From assembly GCF_900105455.1 (NCBI RefSeq), contig NZ_FNSF01000005.1:558001-622000 (forward strand): a DNA stretch of 64,000 nucleotides. The letters are read 5' to 3'. This DNA comes from Tenacibaculum sp. MAR_2009_124. GTDB lineage: Bacteria > Bacteroidota > Bacteroidia > Flavobacteriales > Flavobacteriaceae. A model generated the notes under the pieces. It did no database searches. It was not told the DNA's origin and was given only the letters and a program-made list of their open reading frames with translations. Positions 16,827 through 24,977 of this stretch are shown piece by piece. The stretch's first letter is position 1. Each line of letters begins with the position of its first letter. Position numbers and translations under genes: made by a program.

Positions 16827-18749
16827 ATGAAATTAATTCTACAGAAAAACAGTTTACTTGATTTCCCTCAAGAAACAAAATACCCCGAATACTTTATAGA
16901 CAGTTTAGATAATAATTTTATTAGGCCTAATATCAATGAGACCGACCAAATTCATACTGCTGAAATCCAAATTAACCAAATAAACCTCCTCATAGGAGCA
17001 AATAACTCAGGAAAAAGCCGATTCATGCGAGGTTTATTAAAGGCCAACAATCATCTATCGACAATTTCTAACAAATCTTCCTATTTGAAACTTTATCAAC
17101 AATTAGAAAGAATAGAATTTAAGTCTCAAAATATAAAAGAAGGAGGACCCAATTATGAATATTGGAAAAACGCATTTGCTGACTTAACAAAAATTAATAT
17201 TTCAGCCATCGAAAATTTTGGTACAACTCGAAGAAAAGATTTCGAAGATAAAATCGAAGATATAAAACAACAAATTCCTGATATTAGCGACAGCGATTTA
17301 AAAAATAGAATAAAGAGTTATTTGGACTTGGCTTCTGACTTTCTGAAAGAAATTGAGTTCACAATTAATAATAGGATCAAAAAAAAGACATACATCCCAG
17401 TATTAAGAAGTTTATTGAAAAACTCAAATCTAACTTCCGAACAACTCAAAATTGTCGCTAAAGAACTTACCTTAAACACTGACAAAGAGAGCCAAACTAT
17501 AAATATTCATACGGGATCCGATATATGGCAAAAACTATTCGATCTGACTCTTAGCCGGAAAAGAAGAGGTATTAAAAAATTCGAAAGTTTCTTAAGTAAA
17601 AATTTCTTTGAATCAAAAGAAGTTGAAATTTTTGCCGACAATACAAATAACGGACAGGTGTCAATTGGAATAGACGGCGGTGATTTTCTGGGAATAAATG
17701 AAATAGGAGATGGAATCCAAGCTATAATTAACTTAATGTTTCCAATTTTCTTTTCTGAGAAAAATGAACTGTTTTTCATTGAAGAACCAGAACAAAATCT
17801 ACACCCTGCTTTCCAACGCATTTTTATCGAAACGTTATTAACAAATGAATTTATTATAGAGAAAAACCTGAAGTTCTTCTTTACAACGCACTCCAATCAT
17901 TTCCTTGACCTTACTCTAAAAAGTAATAAAGTTTCTTTTTTCCAATTCCAGAAAATTGAAGAGGGTAAACATTTGATCAAGGCTAATATAAAGCCGGATC
18001 GAGAGACATTAGATATTCTCGGTGTAAACAACAGCTCAATTTTTCTTGCTAATACTTTAATATGGGTAGAAGGTCCAACCGATAGAAAATACCTATCAAA
18101 ATTCTTAAAACTTTACTGCAAGCATTATCACAAACCACTTTTAAAAGAAGATCTTGACTTCGCTTTTTTAGAATACGGAGGTAATTTAATTTCACATTAC
18201 CTTTTCAAAGAAGATGAAAATTTCGATGAAAATGAAGTTAAAGAAAAAATCAACGCTTTTAGCATTTCAAACAAAATATATCTGCTCGCGGATAATGATA
18301 ATGCAATCGAAGGGAGCAAAAAATTTCAAAGACATCAAGATCTTAAAAAATTATCTAGTGGAAGTAATAATTTTTATTATCAAGATACAGGAGTAAAGGA
18401 AATTGAAAATCTACTACCAGAGATAGTATTAAAGGATTTTCTTCCTGAATTAATTAATAAAACGAATAAAAGAAACACCAAAAATATAAAGCTCAAAGTA
18501 TCTTCGTCTCAAGGTATCGGTGAGGTGTTTGAACAAGCATTAGTCGCCTCAGGAATAAAAAACTATAGAAAATTCAAGGAAACTAGCCCTTCCACTACTT
18601 TAAAACCAAACTACAAGAATAAACTAGCGGATTTTTTTAGTGATAATAATTACGTCTACCAAGATTTAATTGAGAACAACCCTAATTTAGAAAAGATCAT
18701 AGTAAATCTTTATCATTTCATTAAACCCTATCATCAAAAAAGTAGCTAA
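16827..18749 (+). CDS. OLD-like ATPase/TOPRIM nuclease
   Basis: 640 residues. The N-terminal ABC-type ATPase has Walker A GANNSGKS (57-64), a signature-like INEIGDGIQAI (290-300), Walker B LFFIEEPEQNLHP (315-327) and a switch His in TTHSNHFLD (353-361). A long helical insertion lies between. A C-terminal TOPRIM domain starts at IWVEGPTDRKYL (412-423, metal-binding Glu 415) and has LLADNDNA (486-493). This is the OLD (overcoming lysogenization defect) architecture, also found in the GajA subunit of Gabija. No UvrD-like gene is adjacent, so it resembles a stand-alone class 1 OLD protein. A role in phage defence or DNA metabolism is inference. Confidence 0.85.
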   Translation: MKLILQKNSLLDFPQETKYPEYFIDSLDNNFIRPNINETDQIHTAEIQINQINLLIGANNSGKSRFMRGLLKANNHLSTISNKSSYLKLYQQLERIEFKSQNIKEGGPNYEYWKNAFADLTKINISAIENFGTTRRKDFEDKIEDIKQQIPDISDSDLKNRIKSYLDLASDFLKEIEFTINNRIKKKTYIPVLRSLLKNSNLTSEQLKIVAKELTLNTDKESQTINIHTGSDIWQKLFDLTLSRKRRGIKKFESFLSKNFFESKEVEIFADNTNNGQVSIGIDGGDFLGINEIGDGIQAIINLMFPIFFSEKNELFFIEEPEQNLHPAFQRIFIETLLTNEFIIEKNLKFFFTTHSNHFLDLTLKSNKVSFFQFQKIEEGKHLIKANIKPDRETLDILGVNNSSIFLANTLIWVEGPTDRKYLSKFLKLYCKHYHKPLLKEDLDFAFLEYGGNLISHYLFKEDENFDENEVKEKINAFSISNKIYLLADNDNAIEGSKKFQRHQDLKKLSSGSNNFYYQDTGVKEIENLLPEIVLKDFLPELINKTNKRNTKNIKLKVSSSQGIGEVFEQALVASGIKNYRKFKETSPSTTLKPNYKNKLADFFSDNNYVYQDLIENNPNLEKIIVNLYHFIKPYHQKSS

Positions 18750-18761
18750 ATTTTAAAGCCG

Positions 18762-20132
18762 TTAATTATTAAAAGCTCCTGCTTTCAGTCTGCCAAAATA
18801 ATCTTTAGCGGCTCTTTTAACCTTTGGTGCTAATATTAATGTTGAAATGACCGTTGGAATTGCCATTAATGCATAAGCACTATCAATAATACTAATTACA
18901 AATTTTAAATCGATTACTGAAGCAATAACAATTGTCACTATGTATATGTAGTTGTAATACTTCCCTATTTTAATTCCAAACAAATAACTCAAACAACTAT
19001 ACCCATAAAATGAATAGGTGAACAGTGTAGAGAATGCGAAAATTAAAACGCAAATTGTAATAATTATGCTTCCTAGATTAGCTGGTAGTACTGTATCAAA
19101 AGCAACCAGTGTTAATGAAATACCATTACCTTCAAATCCTTGCCAAACTCCCGAAGCTAGAATAGCCAATGCAGTTAATGTACATACCAATAAAGTATCA
19201 ATAGCTGGCCCTAACATCGCTACTAACCCTTCTCTAATAGGTTCACTTGTTTTTGCAGTTCCATGCATCATGGGAGCCGTTCCCAAACCAGCCTCATTAG
19301 AAAATGCTGCTCTTCTGACACCCGTTATTATCAATGTTCCTAAAGCCCCTCCAACTACAGCTTTTCCAGAAAAAGCATCAGTAAATATTAATGAAAATAT
19401 TGATGGCACGTCTTCTATTCTTAAAATTAAAATTGTTAGAACGGTTACTAAATATACCACCACCATAATGGGCACCAACTTACCTGCTACCTTTCCAATT
19501 CGTTTTATTCCTCCAAAAATTACCATTGCAGTAATGATCGCAATGCTAATTCCTAAGAGAAGCTTTGCGGTATCAGTATTCGATTCTCTCACCTGAAAAA
19601 CATCTACCAAGGTTTGAGTTAATTGATTTGCTTGGAAGGCTGGTAAGGTTCCAAATAATCCAGCAAAAGCAAAAAATGCAGCTAACGGTTTCCATTGTTT
19701 CCCTAAACCTTCAGTAATTACATACATTGGTCCCCCTTTAATATTTCCTTCTTCATCTTTCCCTCTATACATTACAGATAAACTACAAGTAAAAAACTTA
19801 GTAGCCATTCCTACAAAGGCGCTTACCCACATCCAAAAAATAGCACCAGGACCTCCAGTAGCAATAGCTATAGCAACACCGCTAATGTTCCCCATTCCTA
19901 CGGTGGCAGCAATAGCAGAAGATAAAGCCTCGTAGTGCGATAAATCACCAGGAGAATCGTGCTTATCATATTTACCACTTAAAATACGAACTGCATGCCT
20001 CATATACCTAAAAGGAACTAATCCAGAATAGATAAAAAGGAATAGGCCACCTCCAATTAAAAGAATTAATAATGGAATTCCCCATACCCATTGAGAAAAT
20101 TCAGATATAAGGCTTTGTATAGATAAATACAT
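18762..20132 (-). CDS. Sodium:alanine/glycine symporter (AGCS family)
   Basis: 456 residues with about eleven transmembrane helices. It has the AGCS signatures GMGNISGVAIAIATGGPGAI, FKGGPMYV-like KGGPMYVITEGLG, and FSNEAGLGTAPMMHGTAKT, the last being the substrate and sodium site of the family. It imports small neutral amino acids with sodium in the inner membrane. It converges with the OLD-like gene with only 12 bp between the stops. Upstream on the minus strand is a near-consensus TACTTTCG. Length and motifs are standard; the exact substrate cannot be told. Confidence 0.95.
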   Translation of the reverse strand: MYLSIQSLISEFSQWVWGIPLLILLIGGGLFLFIYSGLVPFRYMRHAVRILSGKYDKHDSPGDLSHYEALSSAIAATVGMGNISGVAIAIATGGPGAIFWMWVSAFVGMATKFFTCSLSVMYRGKDEEGNIKGGPMYVITEGLGKQWKPLAAFFAFAGLFGTLPAFQANQLTQTLVDVFQVRESNTDTAKLLLGISIAIITAMVIFGGIKRIGKVAGKLVPIMVVVYLVTVLTILILRIEDVPSIFSLIFTDAFSGKAVVGGALGTLIITGVRRAAFSNEAGLGTAPMMHGTAKTSEPIREGLVAMLGPAIDTLLVCTLTALAILASGVWQGFEGNGISLTLVAFDTVLPANLGSIIITICVLIFAFSTLFTYSFYGYSCLSYLFGIKIGKYYNYIYIVTIVIASVIDLKFVISIIDSAYALMAIPTVISTLILAPKVKRAAKDYFGRLKAGAFNN

Positions 20133-20244
20133 ACTACTTTTATTTTGTGCGAAAGTACGGAATCTTCAGAAATTAAACTTTTCATGTAGTTCAAATGCTG
20201 TATTGATTATTTGGGTGTTTTCATCCACAACCTTATCAAAAACA

Positions 20245-20275
20245 AAAAAGAATGGTGTTTTAACCATTCTTTCTT
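20245..20275 (-). terminator. Intrinsic terminator of the aminopeptidase gene
   Basis: AAAGAATGGT and ACCATTCTTT around a short loop, with an A-run on the left that reads as a T-run on the minus strand. It lies about 30 bp after the stop at 20307. Confidence 0.8.
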
Positions 20276-20306
20276 ATAATTCATTTTGAAAATTTTAGTT
20301 TGACAA

Positions 20307-21596
20307 TTAATTCATCAAATCTTCAATTTCATCCGCTTCAATAGGTATGTTTCTCATTAAATTAAAAGGGCTCTCATTTTCTTGGATTATTACATCATCT
20401 TCCAAACGAATTCCGAATCCTTCATCGGGCAAGTAAATCCCTGGCTCAACAGTAAATACCATATTGGCTTGCATTGGTTCATGCAATAAACCATAATCAT
20501 GCGTATCTAAACCGATATGATGTGAAGTTCCATGCATGAAATACTTTTTATAAGCTGGCCAATTTGGATCTTCATTTTGTACATCTGCTTTATCTAACAA
20601 ACCTAATCCTAGTAATTCATCCGTCATGATTTTCCCAACCTCAACATGGTAATCTGCCCAAATAGTTCCTGGTACTAACATTTTAGTCGCTTCATTTTTG
20701 ACCTTATTTACTGCATTGTATACAGCTTTTTGTCTGCCCGTAAACTTTCCAGAAACAGGAATTGTTCTTGTCATATCTGCAGAGTAGTTCGCATACTCCG
20801 CACCAACATCCATTAAAATTAAATCTCCTGAATTACATTGATTATTGTTTTCTATATAATGTAATACATTAGCGTTATTTCCTGATGCAATAATTGGAGT
20901 ATAAGCAAATTTTTTAGAACGGTTTCTTAAAAACTCATGAATGTATTCGGCTTCAATTTCGTATTCCCAAACCCCAGGCTTTACAAAACCTAGCACACGT
21001 CTAAAACCTTTTTCCGTAATATCACAAGCTTTTTGCATTAAATCAATTTCAATAGCATCTTTAACTGAACGTAATCGCTGTAAAATTGGGTTACTTTTAG
21101 CTACTGAATGCGCAGGATATTTATTTCGTAACCACTTTGTAAAACGATCTTCTCTTGTTTCAGTTTCAACATTCGCTCTGTAATGCTCATTCGTATTAAT
21201 ATAAACCGTATTGGCATAACTCATTAATTCAGACATTACTTTTTCTAAATCTTGCAACCAAAATACTGTTTTAACTCCACTAACTTCAAAAGCTCTTTCT
21301 TTGGTTAATTTATCACCTTCCCAAACAGCAATATGCTCGTTAGTTTCTCTTAAAAATAAAATTTCTCTGTATTGTGGTTTTGGACAATCAGGAAAAAGTA
21401 CAAGAATACTTTCTTCTTGATCTACCCCACTTAAATAAAAAATATCTCTATGTTGTTCAAAAGGCAAAGTACTATCTGCACTTACTGGATAGATATCATT
21501 TGAATTAAAAACCGCTAAACTATTCTCTGACATTTTAGCCATAAAATTTTTTCGATTCTTTACGAATAAATTACTATTAATAGGTTGGTATTTCAT
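20307..21596 (-). CDS. pepP: Aminopeptidase P family (M24) metallopeptidase
   Basis: Removes N-terminal residues before proline. 429 residues: an aminopeptidase P N-terminal domain (about 1-150, with FYLSGVDQEESILVLFP) and the M24 pita-bread domain. The metal ligands appear in order: LMDVGAEYANYSADMTRTIP (two Asp), HGTSHHIGLDTHD (His), VEPGIYLP (Glu) and GIRLEDDVII (Glu). No signal peptide, so cytosolic. Monocistronic and convergent with nothing; the next upstream gene is the Crp/Fnr regulator on the same strand 188 bp away. Confidence 0.93.
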   Translation of the reverse strand: MKYQPINSNLFVKNRKNFMAKMSENSLAVFNSNDIYPVSADSTLPFEQHRDIFYLSGVDQEESILVLFPDCPKPQYREILFLRETNEHIAVWEGDKLTKERAFEVSGVKTVFWLQDLEKVMSELMSYANTVYINTNEHYRANVETETREDRFTKWLRNKYPAHSVAKSNPILQRLRSVKDAIEIDLMQKACDITEKGFRRVLGFVKPGVWEYEIEAEYIHEFLRNRSKKFAYTPIIASGNNANVLHYIENNNQCNSGDLILMDVGAEYANYSADMTRTIPVSGKFTGRQKAVYNAVNKVKNEATKMLVPGTIWADYHVEVGKIMTDELLGLGLLDKADVQNEDPNWPAYKKYFMHGTSHHIGLDTHDYGLLHEPMQANMVFTVEPGIYLPDEGFGIRLEDDVIIQENESPFNLMRNIPIEADEIEDLMN

Positions 21597-21784
21597 CTCT
21601 ATATTTTTATATGTTTATACCTTTTATAATTTGAAATTACCATCGCAGAACATTCTTCTTTTCCATTTATAAAAGAGAAAGTTTTTATTTTCTTGTACGA
21701 TTATTTCAAATATCAATTGGTATGTAGGAATATCTTGCTCCAAAATTAATTAAAATCATAGTGAGTACTTGCAGCCAAATGGCA

Positions 21785-22366
21785 CTATTTTACATTCTTT
21801 CGAATTCTACTCATATGTCTTTTTGAAATCCCTAAGAAAGAAGCTAAGTAATGCAGAGGTACCTCATTCAAGAGATCGGGCTCATTAATGAGTAATTTTT
21901 TATATCTATCTTCTGGTTGAAGAGTTAACAAATCAAGTCGATAATCATCAATTAAAAAAATCTGGTTTTCAATAAGGTTGTAATAAAATTGTTTAAAAGC
22001 TATATTAGACTGCATCAGCTTCTGAAAGTCATGTGTTTTTACAACTTTAAGTTGACATTTACTCAATGCTTTTATATTCTTTGATGAAGGTGTTTGCTTT
22101 AGGAAACTTTTTAAGGATGTTGTACAACTATTTTTGAGAGCTAAGTAGGTTGTTTTATCTTCATCCTTCACCGTAATTGAATGTTGCAGAATACCACTTT
22201 CAACAAAACAGAAATGTTTACAAATTTCTCCTACTTCAACAAATGTCTTATCCTTAGGAAGTTCGTATAAACTAAAAGCTTCCAAAATTTCATCTACATA
22301 AACATTCAAATTATTATCATTAATTACTTCAAAAAGATAATTTCGAAAATTTGCGACATCCTTCAT
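21785..22366 (-). CDS. Crp/Fnr-family transcriptional regulator
   Basis: 193 residues. A cyclic-nucleotide-binding-like beta barrel (about 30-120, FVEVGEICKHFCFVESGILQ) is followed by a dimerisation helix and a short C-terminal helix-turn-helix (EVPLHYLASFLGISKRHMSR). The barrel lacks the RxS cAMP-phosphate motif and no [4Fe-4S] cysteine cluster is evident, so the ligand is unknown. This compact form (~190 residues with a minimal HTH) is common in Bacteroidota. Target genes are unknown; neighbours give no hint. Confidence 0.88.
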   Translation of the reverse strand: MKDVANFRNYLFEVINDNNLNVYVDEILEAFSLYELPKDKTFVEVGEICKHFCFVESGILQHSITVKDEDKTTYLALKNSCTTSLKSFLKQTPSSKNIKALSKCQLKVVKTHDFQKLMQSNIAFKQFYYNLIENQIFLIDDYRLDLLTLQPEDRYKKLLINEPDLLNEVPLHYLASFLGISKRHMSRIRKNVK

Positions 22367-22403
22367 TACAATCTATAACTTTTTTGCAATAAATGTATAA
22401 AAA

Positions 22404-22432
22404 AGAAAGATGCTATCAATAGCATCTTTCTA
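22404..22432 (-). terminator. Intrinsic terminator downstream of the glycine-rich protein gene
   Basis: AGAAAGATGCTAT, two-base loop, ATAGCATCTTTCT, with the A-run on the left serving as T-run on the minus strand. It is 108 bp beyond the stop at 22540 and just upstream of the regulator start at 22366, so it insulates the regulator. Confidence 0.75.
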
Positions 22433-22539
22433 CCCTTCATCCTATTCACTCACATAGTGAGTCAAAATCTTTCGACATTTGTCAAAATATCTTTAAAATG
22501 ATTACATTTCTACCTTGGTTCATCCAAGATAAGAACATC

Positions 22540-22791
22540 TTATTTACTCATGGCGTTTTTAATAAGTCCAATAATGACCATTAAAACTCCACCTCCAACA
22601 CCACCACCTGCGATGCTTCCTAAGATACCTCCGAGATCAATTCCTAACATTCCAAGTAATTGACCTCCAAGACCACCTCCTAGAATTCCCACAACGGAGT
22701 TCCAAAGTGTTCCCATAGAGAATTTTTTAAGCAAAGCGCCTGCCAGGTTACCACCTAGGGCACCTGTTAATAAACTAATTATTAATTCCAT
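22540..22791 (-). CDS. Small glycine-rich membrane protein
   Basis: 83 residues, about a third glycine, with repeated GxxxG/GGxGG packing motifs (LTGALGGNLAGALLK, ILGGGLGGQLLGMLG, IAGGGVGGGVLMVIIGL). It probably forms two or three tightly packed helices of glycine-zipper type, as in transglycosylase-associated/YeaQ-like small membrane proteins, which it resembles in texture only. Function unknown. Monocistronic. Confidence 0.7.
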   Translation of the reverse strand: MELIISLLTGALGGNLAGALLKKFSMGTLWNSVVGILGGGLGGQLLGMLGIDLGGILGSIAGGGVGGGVLMVIIGLIKNAMSK

Positions 22792-22866
22792 GTTTTGATT
22801 TTTTTGGTAGTTATCACTACCTAAATTAACTAAAAATAAAACAATAAAACAAATAAAATCAACACA

Positions 22867-23832
22867 TTACAGTTCTCCAACATGAAATAAAGCATCTCCC
22901 ATGTTAATAATTGGAAAGTTATTCTTTGCAATTACATAGCCATTTATTGGAGATTTAACTTTGTAGTTCGTCTCTCCATAAGTATCCATTATACTTCCTA
23001 AAATTTGGCCTTTTTTTATTGCGCTTCCATTAGCGACTTTTGTAGAAAAAAGCCCTGCTACTTTTGCTCGTACCCATTTTCTTTTATTTAAATGTATACT
23101 CTCTATTTCGGTTATAGTTTCTGGTACATTGGTTATCATTTTGAAGTATTGTAAAACTCTTAATGTTCCATCTATACCTTCTTTAATAGCATTCTCATCT
23201 AATCTTAAAGACTCTCCTCCTTCGTATACAATTACAGGAATGCTATTTTTATAACATTCATTTCGAAAAGATTTAGGTATTAACTTAGAAGCGAACATTA
23301 AAGGTGCGTTAAAAATTTTAGCCAACTCCAATCCCTCTCTATCCTGAGGAGTATATCTAATTTGAGGAAAATTATTTCTTTGTGCTCCGCCGGTATGATA
23401 ATCAATAGCAAAATCAACATTTTTAATCAATTCTTCCATTAAATAACGAGCAATTCTACTGGCTAAAGAACCCGATTTAGATCCTGGAAAACTTCGATTT
23501 ACGTCTTTTCCGTGCATATTTCTTGTTAAGTCAAGAAAACCAAAAACATTAAGTAAAGGAAGTACAATTACACATCCTTTATGAATTTTATATCGCTTAT
23601 CAATAAGCATTCTTCTTACTAATTCAATACTATTCGTTTCATCACCATGCAATCCTCCTTGAAGTAAAACTGTAGGGCCTAATTCATCTCCATTAAAAAC
23701 ATATACAGGAATTTCTATCAACGTCCCCGTCGCCAATCTATCCACGGGAATTTTGATTAATTTAGACTCCCCTAATCGAATTCTTTCATTTCGTATAACT
23801 ACCTCTTCGTTCTTGAACTCTTTGTCAAACAT
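22867..23832 (-). CDS. Succinylglutamate desuccinylase/aspartoacylase-family metallohydrolase
   Basis: 321 residues. It has the M14-like zinc core: LLQGGLHGDETNSIELVRR with His and Glu ligands, the DVNRSFPGSKSGSLASRIA substrate loop, and FAIDYHTGG with the third ligand. The C-terminal ~75 residues (VRAKVAGLFSTKVANGSAIK, ending MGDALFHVGEL) form a biotinyl/lipoyl-like beta barrel typical of the family. It starts 34 bp inside the rimK-like gene and is translationally coupled to it. The pair of an ATP-grasp glutamate ligase with an AstE-like hydrolase suggests adding and removing amino-acid tags on a shared substrate; the substrate is not known. Confidence 0.88.
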   Translation of the reverse strand: MFDKEFKNEEVVIRNERIRLGESKLIKIPVDRLATGTLIEIPVYVFNGDELGPTVLLQGGLHGDETNSIELVRRMLIDKRYKIHKGCVIVLPLLNVFGFLDLTRNMHGKDVNRSFPGSKSGSLASRIARYLMEELIKNVDFAIDYHTGGAQRNNFPQIRYTPQDREGLELAKIFNAPLMFASKLIPKSFRNECYKNSIPVIVYEGGESLRLDENAIKEGIDGTLRVLQYFKMITNVPETITEIESIHLNKRKWVRAKVAGLFSTKVANGSAIKKGQILGSIMDTYGETNYKVKSPINGYVIAKNNFPIINMGDALFHVGEL

Positions 23833-24701
23833 TTTCTCTCAATGTATTTAATAATTTCTTCTGCTACATTCACTTTTGTATAGGCCTCTATTCCCTGTAA
23901 ACCAGGAGTTGAATTTACTTCAATTAACAAAGCACCCCGTTTCGAACGTATCAAATCAACTCCAGCAACTGGTAATCCTAAATAATGCGCCGCTTTAATA
24001 GCCATTTCTTCTTCTTTGGAAGTTAAACTTACCACTGATCCAATTCCTCCTCGATGAATATTTGATCTAAAATCATCCTCCAGACCTTTCCTTTTCATTG
24101 AAGCAATCACTTTATCTCCAACCACCAATGCTCTTATATCTTCACTATTGCTTTCTTTAATGAATTCCTGCAATAAAAAGCTCGTATTCATGGTATGTAG
24201 GGTGTCAATAATCGATTTGGCTGACTTTTCTGTTTCTGCCAGTATAACCCCCATTCCATGTGTTCCTTCCTGTAATTTAATAATCACTGGGGCTCCGCCA
24301 AGAAGATCTATTTGTTCTTTAATAGTATCAGTGTTTACAGAAAAAACGGTATCTGGAATTGGAATATGCTTCCTGTTCATAATCTGTAAAGTTCTGAGTT
24401 TGTTTTGAGCTCTTAAAATCCCTAACGATCTGGCGGTACTAAAAACATCATTCATTTCAAACTCTTTAACAATAGCCGCTCCATGACCTGTAATAGATGC
24501 TCCAATACGAGGAATAATAACATCAGGTTCGTCAATGATATCATCTCCTTCGAAAATAACTTGTCTTTTTCCCTGACTTAATTTAACGGAACATTTGGCA
24601 TGATTAATAATACTTACATCGTGTCCGCGATTAATGGCCTCATCATAAAGTCGTTTGGTAGAATACACTTGACCACTAACAGAGAGGATAAAAATGTTCA
24701 T
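23799..24701 (-). CDS. rimK: RimK-family alpha-L-glutamate ligase (ATP-grasp)
   Basis: RimK adds glutamate residues to the C-terminus of ribosomal protein S6 in enterobacteria. 300 residues from the ATG at 24701 (MNIFILSVSGQVYSTKRL); a TTG two codons upstream is less likely. The preatgrasp domain is followed by the ATP-grasp core: VIIKLQEGTHGMGVILAE, LLQEFIKES, the arginine-bearing DIRALVVGDKVIASMKR, and LIEVNSTPGLQGIEAYTKV with the metal ligands. It overlaps the AstE-like gene by 34 bp. Whether S6 is the target here is inference from family; distant family members ligate other substrates. Confidence 0.88.
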   Translation of the reverse strand: MNIFILSVSGQVYSTKRLYDEAINRGHDVSIINHAKCSVKLSQGKRQVIFEGDDIIDEPDVIIPRIGASITGHGAAIVKEFEMNDVFSTARSLGILRAQNKLRTLQIMNRKHIPIPDTVFSVNTDTIKEQIDLLGGAPVIIKLQEGTHGMGVILAETEKSAKSIIDTLHTMNTSFLLQEFIKESNSEDIRALVVGDKVIASMKRKGLEDDFRSNIHRGGIGSVVSLTSKEEEMAIKAAHYLGLPVAGVDLIRSKRGALLIEVNSTPGLQGIEAYTKVNVAEEIIKYIERKCLTKSSRTKR

Positions 24702-24977
24702 AAGCAAGATATTGTTATTGATATTTAAAAACTATGATTCTTCATTAAATCTACCTAGCTATTTGCTATAATATCTAATCCATTTTAAATTCCATAATCA
24801 ACGATTTATGAAATTTTCTCAAAGATTCTATATAAGAATTTTCGTGTTCTCACAAATCTAAGCTTTTTTTTAAGTTTTATATAATTGAGCTTAAAGGAAA
24901 ATCTTAATATGTGTTAATTATTTTGAATTAGGTATGGGTTATAGTACTTTCATCGTTTCAACCAAAACATCAACTAA

